Of a stretch of DNA of 9,480 nt, positions 1 to 6,022 are shown in pieces; position 1 is the stretch's first letter; every line of letters starts with the position of its first letter. The position numbers were made by a program, and so were the translations under genes. Source of the DNA: Chitinophagaceae bacterium (GTDB lineage Bacteria; Bacteroidota; Bacteroidia; Chitinophagales; Chitinophagaceae); the NCBI GenBank assembly GCA_030151745.1, contig JASLDA010000322.1, forward strand, positions 1-9,480. The letters are read 5' to 3'. Under the pieces are notes generated by a model, which had not been told where the DNA came from, did not search any database, and saw only the letters and a list, made by a program, of their open reading frames with translations.

Positions 1-1102
1 TGGTGCCGTCGCCGCGGAGCAGGAGCTTCTGGTCCAGGCCGTCCGCCGTCAGGTCGATCCAGACGGAGCCGTCTTCCTTTTTGAACAGGATGCCGCGTTT
101 CAGGCCGTCTTCCACGATCTGCTTGCCGAGCAGGTAGGTATCGCTTTCGTAATAGTATTTGTCGAAGCGGATGCCGAGGCGGTGATACGTTTCGTCGAAG
201 CCCTTGTACACCCAGCCGTTCATCTCGGCCCAGAGCGCGCGGACCTCCGGATCGCCGGCTTCCCAGCGGCGGAGCATGTCCTGGGCCTCGAGCATTACCG
301 GGGAAACGCTGTCTGCGATATCCGCCAGCTCCTCGCGGATCTTGTCGGCCTTTTCCCCGCTGCCGGCGACCTCCGGCTCCGCCAGCCTGGCGCTGAGCTG
401 CTGCCATTTTTCGGCCTTGGCCGCCGGGAACGCGCTGAAGTCGCCGCTTTCGGCGGCAGCGCGGACCTGCGCCGACTCGGCCTTCAGCTCATCGCTGAAG
501 CGGACATAATACTCGCCTACGAGGTGATCGCCTTTGATGCCGGTGCTGTCGGGGGTGGCGCCGTTGCCCAGGCGCTTCCAGGCCACCATGCTCTTGCAGA
601 TATGGATGCCGCGGTCGTTGACAAGGTTGGCCATCACCACCTGCTGCCCCTGGGACTTCAGGATATTGCTCACCGCGAAGCCCAGGAAGTTGTTGCGCAG
701 GTGCCCGAAGTGCAGGGGCTTATTGGTATTCGGCGAGGAGTATTCCACCATCACGCGGTAGTCGTGGCTGGGGGCGTCGCCGTAGAGAGTATCGTTGAAG
801 TGGTTCAGCAGGAACTCCGGCCAGTAATTCTCGCTGACGCTCAGGTTCAGGAAGCCGCCGACGATCTCATAGGCGCTGAAGAGCGAGGTATGGGCGACGA
901 GGTAGTCGCCGATCTGCTTGCCGAGCTCGGCCGGCTTTGCGCGCAGCGCCTTGACGAAGGGGAAGAGCACTACAGTATAATGTCCGTTGAACTCCGGCTT
1001 GGTCTGGCTGACGGTGATCTGGGAGGCGTCGGCGTTCAGTTCGGGAAAAAGCGCGCGCAGGGCGTTGGCCGTAGCGCATTTCAGTTGGGCGGCAAGCGTC
1101 AT
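1..1102 (-). CDS. argS: Arginyl-tRNA synthetase, N-terminal part (cut by window edge)
   Basis: Class I aminoacyl-tRNA synthetase that charges tRNA-Arg in the cytoplasm. Reading the minus strand from the ATG at 1102 gives 367 codons without a stop up to the window edge. The family is usually about 560-600 residues, so the C-terminal part, including the KMSK-equivalent loop and anticodon-binding domain, is missing. The N-terminal tRNA-recognition domain covers roughly residues 1-110 and includes NGHYTVVLFPF near 39-49. The ATP-binding HIGH signature is HFGH at 131-134, within SSPNTNKPLHFGHLRN. LVNDRGIHICKSM (160-172) and KKEDGSVWIDLTADG (341-355) are typical of Bacteroidota ArgS. Residues about 206-266 form a charged stretch longer than I remember for relatives. 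The frame stays open upstream to an ATG at 1243, but that 47-codon extension looks non-coding and a -7-like element lies inside it, so 1102 is preferred. Identity is near certain; the start is likely. Confidence 0.95.
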   Translation of the reverse strand, partial: MTLAAQLKCATANALRALFPELNADASQITVSQTKPEFNGHYTVVLFPFVKALRAKPAELGKQIGDYLVAHTSLFSAYEIVGGFLNLSVSENYWPEFLLNHFNDTLYGDAPSHDYRVMVEYSSPNTNKPLHFGHLRNNFLGFAVSNILKSQGQQVVMANLVNDRGIHICKSMVAWKRLGNGATPDSTGIKGDHLVGEYYVRFSDELKAESAQVRAAAESGDFSAFPAAKAEKWQQLSARLAEPEVAGSGEKADKIREELADIADSVSPVMLEAQDMLRRWEAGDPEVRALWAEMNGWVYKGFDETYHRLGIRFDKYYYESDTYLLGKQIVEDGLKRGILFKKEDGSVWIDLTADGLDQKLLLRGDGT

Positions 1103-1283
1103 GTGAAAAGAGGCCGGAAACTCCGACGGTGGGCAAATTTCGGTCGATAAGTTGAATAAGGCGTAGCGCTTGTGCCGGAACAGTTTCACGCAGCATACGG
1201 TAATCCGCGGACGCAGGGCCCGTGTCGGAAAATGAGCGCGCATGAAGCGATAGATATTACATGCGGTACTGCAGAGTAGGTCT

Positions 1284-1323
1284 ATTCAACTATTAAATCA
1301 TTCAACTAATCAGTTATTCAGCT
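1284..1323. repeat. Degenerate octamer tandem repeat (ATTCAACT-like)
   Basis: Five consecutive 8-mers read ATTCAACT, ATTAAATC, ATTCAACT, AATCAGTT, ATTCAGCT. The ATTCAACT-like units recur every 16 bases (1284, 1300, 1316), so it also reads as a 16-bp repeat. AGTTGAAT, the reverse complement of the unit, occurs once at 1150-1157, so one copy points toward each of the divergent genes. It could be a simple-sequence expansion or a set of regulator sites; the sequence does not decide. Confidence 0.6.
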
Positions 1324-1387
1324 CCTCCCTGAGGTCAGCGGAGCAAGTTGCCGGGTAAAAGCTCCCTGTCTTTGAGGCAGAGCCCAT

Positions 1388-1395
1388 TATCTTTG
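1388..1395 (+). promoter_or_regulatory. Bacteroidota -7 promoter element (TATCTTTG)
   Basis: TATCTTTG is a perfect match to the Bacteroidota primary-sigma -7 consensus TAnnTTTG. It ends 22 bases before the ATG at 1418. A TTTG at 1371-1374 lies only 13 bases upstream, closer than a normal -33 spacing, so the -33 element is not clear. The position argues against translation from the TTG at 1406, which would fall almost at the transcript start. Confidence 0.6.
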
Positions 1396-1417
1396 CCCTT
1401 ACACTTTGGCAAGAATC

Positions 1418-2473
1418 ATGTTTTCTTTTAAACGCCTCTGGATGGCTCTGCCGCTGGTAGGGCTGCTGGCATCCTGCAGCGAGGATATCCAGATCGCTGC
1501 TCCCTATAAGCCCGTGACTGTCGTCTATGGCCTGCTGGATATCGCGGATACCGCTCACTATATCCGTATCCAGAAGGCTTTCCTGGACGAAAACAAAAGC
1601 GCGATCCAGATGGCGCAGAACCCGGATTCCAGCTTCTATCCGAACCTGAACGTCCGCCTTCAGGACTTTAATTCCACCACGATATTCGATCGTTCGACCC
1701 TTGTCGGCGAGGAAACGCTCAACCGGGTGGACCTGACGCTGGAAGGATACCCCAAGGAAGAGGGCCCTTTCTTCAAGACCCCGAACTATGCCTACAAGTC
1801 GAAGCGGCCCTTGGTTTTCGGCCATACTTACCGCCTCGTAATCGACAATCCCGCTACGGGCGAGTCGGATACGGCCCAGACCCAGGTGATCAGCAATGAC
1901 TTCAGCGAGTTCCAGGTGTACGAGTTCACGCCGATGCTCCAGGTCAACTTCCCGGCGATCCGCAACGACGATATGTTCCGGCTCACGGTGCGGCCCCCGG
2001 TGAGCAGCCAGATGTACGAAGGCGTCGTGCGCTTCCATTGGGTGGATAAGGATGGCTCGGTCGAGACCGACCGGAGCGCCGACTACCGCTTCGCATCGAA
2101 TTCGCGCCCGGCGGCCGGCAATACCGTCGAGCTGTCGACGACACAACGGTCCTTTTTCAGCTTCCTGCAGGGCGCGATGGGACCGGCCCCGACGAACGTG
2201 CAGCGCTATATGGACAGCTGCGACCTGATCGTATGGGCAGGCGGCAAAGACCTGTTCGACTACCAGACCATCAACAACGCCCAGGGCGGCATTACGGCAG
2301 ACCAGATCAAGCCGATCTATACGAATATCCGCGGCAAGAACGTCTACGGGCTGTTCAGCACCCGCACCCGCATCGTCCGCAATCTGGCTCCGATCAGCGA
2401 CCGTACCATGGACAGCCTGATGTACGGCTACACGATGAAGCCGCTCAATATCCAGGGCCGCTCCGATCATTGA
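1418..2473 (+). CDS. Predicted lipoprotein, uncharacterised Bacteroidota family (DUF4249-like?)
   Basis: A 351-residue protein of unknown function. Residues 1-20 form a lipoprotein signal peptide: K5/R6, a hydrophobic core, then the lipobox LASC with Cys20 as the predicted lipidation site. The next residue is Ser, giving CSEDI. The sequence predicts export and anchoring to a membrane, most likely the outer membrane. The mature part begins with beta-rich sequence including VTVVYGLLDIADTAHYIRI and a KAFLDE motif, a pattern I associate with a common uncharacterised Bacteroidota lipoprotein group near DUF4249; that family name is tentative. No transmembrane segment or catalytic motif was seen after the signal. 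The ATG at 1418 was chosen over an in-frame TTG at 1406 because of the lipobox geometry and the -7 element. The gene is followed by a strong terminator, so it appears monocistronic. No SusC/SusD partner is adjacent. Confidence 0.85.
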   Translation: MFSFKRLWMALPLVGLLASCSEDIQIAAPYKPVTVVYGLLDIADTAHYIRIQKAFLDENKSAIQMAQNPDSSFYPNLNVRLQDFNSTTIFDRSTLVGEETLNRVDLTLEGYPKEEGPFFKTPNYAYKSKRPLVFGHTYRLVIDNPATGESDTAQTQVISNDFSEFQVYEFTPMLQVNFPAIRNDDMFRLTVRPPVSSQMYEGVVRFHWVDKDGSVETDRSADYRFASNSRPAAGNTVELSTTQRSFFSFLQGAMGPAPTNVQRYMDSCDLIVWAGGKDLFDYQTINNAQGGITADQIKPIYTNIRGKNVYGLFSTRTRIVRNLAPISDRTMDSLMYGYTMKPLNIQGRSDH

Positions 2474-2504
2474 CAGCTTTACAGGCCCCGGGAAAACGAA
2501 CTGA

Positions 2505-2532
2505 CCCCATTGCCTTGGCAATGGGGTTTTTT
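2505..2532 (+). terminator. Intrinsic terminator after the lipoprotein gene
   Basis: CCCCATTGCC (2505-2514) and GGCAATGGGG (2517-2526) are perfect inverted repeats, folding as a 9-bp stem with a four-base loop. Six T residues follow (2527-2532). It lies 31 bases after the lipoprotein stop codon and separates that gene from dnaK. Confidence 0.92.
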
Positions 2533-2727
2533 CATGCAATTTGACAGCCCGGATGACAAATTTTCCAGCATGAACGACATGGCATTTTTATTGAACTGCT
2601 CTGCCCGGTAATGATTTCACAAGGGACGATGCATGAGATTCTCGCTGAGTATGATCGTGCATCCCATCATCCTGCAGATCATAGAACCTATCCTGAACAC
2701 TAATATTTCAATATTCACTTAAACATT

Positions 2728-4620
2728 ATGGGAAAAATTATCGGTATTGACCTTGGCACCACGAACTCCTGCGTAGCCGTAATGGAGGGCAATGGGCCTT
2801 TGGTTATCGCCAATGATGAAGGCCGTCGCACGACGCCGTCGATCGTGGCTTTTATGAAGAATGGCGAGCGTAAGGTGGGCGATCCCGCCAAGCGCCAGGC
2901 CATCACCAACCCCACCGCTACCATCCAGTCGATCAAGCGCTATATGGGCCGCCGTTTCGACGAGGTAGGCGAGGAAATCAAGCACAACTCCTACAAGGTT
3001 ATCAAGGGCGACAACAACACCACGCGTGTTGACATCGACGGACGCGCCTATACGCCGCAGGAAATCTCCGCGATGATCCTGCAGAAGATGAAGAAGACCG
3101 CCGAAGACTTCCTCGGCACCGAGGTTAACGAAGCGGTGATCACCGTTCCGGCCTACTTCAACGACGCACAGCGTCAGGCTACCAAGGAGGCGGGCGAGAT
3201 CGCCGGCCTGAACGTACGCCGCATCATCAACGAGCCTACCGCCGCGGCCCTGGCCTATGGCCTGGACAAGCAGCACAAAGATTCCAAGATCGCAGTGTTC
3301 GACCTCGGCGGCGGTACTTTCGATATCTCCATCCTCGAGCTCGGCGACGGCGTGTTCGAAGTAAAGAGCACCAACGGAGATACCCACCTCGGCGGCGACG
3401 ACTTCGACAAGGTCATCATGGACTGGCTGGCCGATGAGTTCAAGAAGGACGAGGCCATCGACCTGCACAAGGACCCGATGAGCTGGCAGCGCCTGAAGGA
3501 AGCCGCTGAAAAAGCCAAGATCGAGCTGTCTTCCTCCCAGGAAACCGAGATCAACCTGCCGTATATCACCGCTGTCGACGGCGTGCCCAAGCACCTCGTC
3601 CGCAAGCTGACCCGCGCCAAGTTCGAGCAGCTCAGCGATTCCCTCGTCGAGCGTACGCTGGAGCCCTGCCGCAAGGCCCTGAAGGACGCCGGCATGTCTA
3701 CCTCCGAGATCGACGAAGTGATCCTCGTGGGCGGTTCCACCCGGATTCCGAAGATCCAGGAAGTGGTTGAGAAGTTCTTCGGCAAGAAGCCGAACCGCGG
3801 CGTAAACCCGGACGAAGTGGTCGCCGTCGGCGCCGCGATCCAGGGCGGCGTGCTCACCGGCGACGTGAAGGACGTGCTCCTGCTGGACGTCACCCCTCTC
3901 TCCCTCGGTATCGAGACCATGGGCGGCGTGATGACCAAGCTCATCGAGGCGAACACGACCATCCCCACCCGCAAGACCGAAACCTTCTCCACCGCTGCCG
4001 ACAACCAGCCGAGCGTGGACCTGGTGGTGCTGCAGGGCGAGCGCCCGATGGCCAAGGACAACAAGAATCTCGGCCGCTTCAACCTCGACGGCATCCCGCC
4101 GGCCCCGCGCGGCGTTCCCCAGATCGAAGTGACCTTCGATATCGACGCCAACGGTATCCTGAACGTAACCGCCAAGGACAAGGGCACCGGCAAGCAGCAG
4201 AATATCCGCATCGAAGCCGGCTCCGGCCTGAGCAAGGATGAGATCGAGCGCATGAAGAACGAAGCCAAGGCCAACGAGGCTGCGGACAAGGAAGTGCGCG
4301 AGCGCGTCGAAAAGCTGAACATGGCGGACGGCCTCATCTTCAACAGCGAAAAGCAGCTCAAGGAATACGGAGACAAGCTCCCCGCAGATGCCAAGAGCAG
4401 CATCGAAAGCGCCGTGAGCGAGCTCCGCGAAGCCCACAAGTCCGAAAACCTCAGCGCGATCGACAGCGCTATGGAAAAGCTGAACAATGCATGGCAGGCT
4501 GCCTCCCAGCATATGTATGCCGGTGAGCAGGGCGCCCCGGGCGCAGGTCCCGATCAGGGCCAGCAGCAAGGCAGCAGCAGCGACAACGTAGCCGATGCCG
4601 AATACGAAGAAGTGAAATAA
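2728..4620 (+). CDS. dnaK: Molecular chaperone DnaK (Hsp70)
   Basis: ATP-dependent cytoplasmic Hsp70 chaperone that binds exposed hydrophobic peptides and cycles with DnaJ and GrpE. The protein is 630 residues, full length. The nucleotide-binding domain (about 1-380) opens with IGIDLGTTNSCVAVMEG, has the PAYFNDAQRQATKEAG segment (141-156) and DLGGGTFDIS starting at Asp192, with Thr197 at the conserved catalytic threonine, plus ILVGGSTRIP. The interdomain linker DVLLLD is at 382-387. The beta-sandwich substrate domain and helical lid follow, then a Gly/Gln/Ser-rich tail ending in EEVK, the usual Bacteroidota variant of EEVD-like tails. Terminators on both sides (2505-2532, 4643-4681) suggest a single-gene unit; grpE and dnaJ are not adjacent. 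The 195 bases before it contain no CIRCE operator (the GAGTGCTAA-type inverted repeat) and no perfect TAnnTTTG, so its promoter could not be assigned. The ATG at 2728 follows an AT-rich leader. Confidence 0.99.
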   Translation: MGKIIGIDLGTTNSCVAVMEGNGPLVIANDEGRRTTPSIVAFMKNGERKVGDPAKRQAITNPTATIQSIKRYMGRRFDEVGEEIKHNSYKVIKGDNNTTRVDIDGRAYTPQEISAMILQKMKKTAEDFLGTEVNEAVITVPAYFNDAQRQATKEAGEIAGLNVRRIINEPTAAALAYGLDKQHKDSKIAVFDLGGGTFDISILELGDGVFEVKSTNGDTHLGGDDFDKVIMDWLADEFKKDEAIDLHKDPMSWQRLKEAAEKAKIELSSSQETEINLPYITAVDGVPKHLVRKLTRAKFEQLSDSLVERTLEPCRKALKDAGMSTSEIDEVILVGGSTRIPKIQEVVEKFFGKKPNRGVNPDEVVAVGAAIQGGVLTGDVKDVLLLDVTPLSLGIETMGGVMTKLIEANTTIPTRKTETFSTAADNQPSVDLVVLQGERPMAKDNKNLGRFNLDGIPPAPRGVPQIEVTFDIDANGILNVTAKDKGTGKQQNIRIEAGSGLSKDEIERMKNEAKANEAADKEVRERVEKLNMADGLIFNSEKQLKEYGDKLPADAKSSIESAVSELREAHKSENLSAIDSAMEKLNNAWQAASQHMYAGEQGAPGAGPDQGQQQGSSSDNVADAEYEEVK

Positions 4621-4642
4621 TCAGATCATAGGATCCGAACCG

Positions 4643-4681
4643 AAACCGGCCGCGAGCGAAAGCTTGCGGCCGGTTTTTTTT
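4643..4681 (+). terminator. Strong intrinsic terminator after dnaK
   Basis: Bases 4643-4657 pair with 4662-4676 to give a 15-bp stem with one G-T wobble, capped by a GAAA tetraloop (4658-4661). The 3' arm runs into eight T residues (4674-4681). It starts 23 bases after the dnaK stop codon and isolates dnaK from the downstream trio. Confidence 0.95.
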
Positions 4682-4712
4682 AATCGGCAATCGGCAATCG
4701 GCAATTTGCAAT
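4682..4712. repeat. Tandem heptamer repeat (AATCGGC x3 plus degenerate copies)
   Basis: Three perfect heptamers AATCGGC run from 4682 to 4702, then AATTTGC (4703-4709) and a partial AAT. The tract begins immediately after the dnaK terminator. A related CCAATTTGCC lies near 4789-4798. Short tandem heptamers of this kind are common in intergenic DNA of some Bacteroidota; I cannot give them a function. Confidence 0.8.
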
Positions 4713-4833
4713 GGAAGGGGAGCGGAGGTATTGTACAAGAACATAGGGCAAACGGATCCCCGTTGCCGTTGTCTCGAGCTGCCATTCGCCAATTTGCCTA
4801 TTGATCTACCGGCTCCCGTTCCGCTTCATGCGC

Positions 4834-4854
4834 TATGACTTATGACCTATGTCA
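4834..4854. repeat. Second heptamer tract (TATGACT / TATGACC / TATGTCA)
   Basis: Three consecutive 7-bp units, TATGACT, TATGACC and TATGTCA, lie just before the methyltransferase gene. The in-frame ATG at 4835 falls inside this tract, and the residues it would add are encoded largely by the repeat. That is a reason to place the methyltransferase start further down, at 4877. Confidence 0.6.
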
Positions 4855-4876
4855 TGTCTTCCGTAACTTGCCGCGG

Positions 4877-5992
4877 ATGGCTACACTCAATCCACCTAAA
4901 GCTCCCGCGACCAACGGGCTTTTCACGAGTGACAACAAGGGCGCGATCGATGCGCTGGCCCAGGCGCAGGCAATCGCGTTCGCTCCCTATGTTTTCCAGG
5001 CTTCCGTGCTCCTGCGCGACCGGGGGCTGCTCCGCGAGATCGAGCGCTGCTCCCGTACGGGAGGCGGCACCTCGATCGGGCATCTGGCCGAATTCAGCGG
5101 CATGAGCCACTATGCGGTCCGGGTGCTCGTAGAAGCCGGGCTCGGCATCGGGCTTATCTACCGGGATAACGAGCTGCTGCGCCTGAGCAAGACCGGGCAC
5201 TTTTTCCTGAACGACATGATGACCCGCGTCAACACGGACTTCATGCGGGATGTCTGCTACGACGGCGCCCAGGATCTGGAAGCCTCGCTCGACGAGAGCC
5301 GGCCCGCCGGGCTCCGCCACCTGAATCCCGAATGGAAGACGATCTATCCCTATATCTCGAAGCTCGAGCCCCAGGTCAAGCAAAGCTGGTTCGCCTTTGA
5401 CCATTTCTATTCGGACAATGCCTTCCCCGTAGTGCTCCCGATCCTGTTCGGGCACACGCCGGCCCGTGTCCTGGACATCGGCGGCAATACCGGCAAGTTC
5501 ATCCTGAGCTGCCTGAATTTCGACGCGAATGTCCGCATGGGCATGGTGGACCTTCCAGGGCAGATCGCGACGGCTCGGGGCAATATCGCCGAGGCCGGTT
5601 TCGCCGATCGTCTTGACTATTACCCCACCGATATCCTCGATCCGCAGTCGAAACTGCCCGAAGGCTATGACATTATTTGGATGAGCCAGTTCCTAGACTG
5701 CTTCTCCGATGCCGAGATCACCAATATTCTCAGCAAATGCTACGCTGCATTGCCCCGGAACGGCCGGGTGTTCATCCTGGAGACCTTCTGGGACCGGCAG
5801 AAGTTCGCGGCGTCCGCATTCAGCCTGCAGATGATATCGCTGTACTTCACCACGATGGCCAACGGCAACAGCCAGATGTACGACAGCGCCGTATTCATGA
5901 AGCTCATCGCGGAAGCCGGCTTTGAAGTAGCGTCCGTCCGCGACGGCATCGGTCTCGGCCATACTTTGCTTGAGCTGAAGAAGCCCGAATAA
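4877..5992 (+). CDS. SAM-dependent methyltransferase, O-methyltransferase (Methyltransf_2) fold
   Basis: A 371-residue methyltransferase with the two-part layout of small-molecule OMTs. An N-terminal dimerisation / winged-helix region includes SIGHLAEFSGMSHYAVRVLV (about 66-85). A Rossmann domain follows, with SAM motif I VLDIGGNTG (198-206) and the acidic ribose-binding motif VDLPG (224-228). At the post-motif position where plant and bacterial OMTs have VLHDWSD with a catalytic His, this protein has FLDCFSD (272-278), with Asp274 replacing the His. It is the first gene of a co-directional trio with an ammonia-lyase and FabG, as in flexirubin / aryl-polyene clusters, so the likely substrate is a phenolic aryl starter or its polyene. 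C-methylation of the ring is possible and would fit the missing base, but is inferred. An in-frame ATG at 4835 would add 14 residues from repeat DNA, so 4877 was chosen. Confidence 0.88.
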   Translation: MATLNPPKAPATNGLFTSDNKGAIDALAQAQAIAFAPYVFQASVLLRDRGLLREIERCSRTGGGTSIGHLAEFSGMSHYAVRVLVEAGLGIGLIYRDNELLRLSKTGHFFLNDMMTRVNTDFMRDVCYDGAQDLEASLDESRPAGLRHLNPEWKTIYPYISKLEPQVKQSWFAFDHFYSDNAFPVVLPILFGHTPARVLDIGGNTGKFILSCLNFDANVRMGMVDLPGQIATARGNIAEAGFADRLDYYPTDILDPQSKLPEGYDIIWMSQFLDCFSDAEITNILSKCYAALPRNGRVFILETFWDRQKFAASAFSLQMISLYFTTMANGNSQMYDSAVFMKLIAEAGFEVASVRDGIGLGHTLLELKKPE

Positions 5993-6022
5993 ACTCCTTT
6001 CCCAAGCCCCCAATTTTTCGTT

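Larger units (their letters stand above)
1103..1417. other. Divergent intergenic region between argS and the lipoprotein gene
   Basis: This 315-base stretch separates two divergently transcribed genes. It is more AT-rich near 1280-1320 than the genes on either side. It holds an octamer repeat tract (1284-1323), an inverted copy of the octamer at 1150-1157, and a -7 element for the rightward gene (1388-1395). On the minus strand a weaker match, GAAATTTG (complement of 1134-1141, five of six consensus positions), could serve argS with a leader of about 30 bases. A small hairpin (CTGTC/GGCAG, 1366-1380) sits just before the rightward -7 element. No RNA gene or convincing ORF was seen. Confidence 0.6.

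Noticed and set aside
182..1150. A 322-codon plus-strand open frame
   Set aside because: It lies opposite argS, whose minus-strand translation has clear ArgS motifs (HFGH, LVNDRG). The plus frame is a codon-bias shadow.
1103..1243. argS extended to the upstream ATG at 1243
   Set aside because: The extra 47 codons are in frame, but the residues do not resemble an ArgS N-terminus and the DNA holds repeat and promoter-like elements. ArgS alignments from memory start near MTLAAQLK.
2629..2703. A 24-codon small ORF (ATG 2629 to TAA 2701) upstream of dnaK
   Set aside because: No conserved motif and no promoter evidence. Such an ORF is expected by chance. The nearby GATGCA/TGCATC inverted repeat is too short to argue for a leader-peptide device.
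2533..2727. Heat-shock control sites (CIRCE or sigma-32-like) before dnaK
   Set aside because: No TTAGCACTC/GAGTGCTAA repeat. A TTGAA followed by CCCGG has only 8 bases between, not the 13-15 of a sigma-32 promoter.
2719..4569. A 616-codon open frame antisense to almost the whole of dnaK
   Set aside because: Long antisense frames are a known by-product of GC-rich Hsp70 codon use. The translation shows no family resemblance, while the sense strand is unmistakable DnaK.
4835..4876. Methyltransferase start at ATG 4835
   Set aside because: The first codons fall in the TATGACY heptamer tract and add residues with no family support. ATG 4877 gives MATLNPPKAP as a normal N-terminus.
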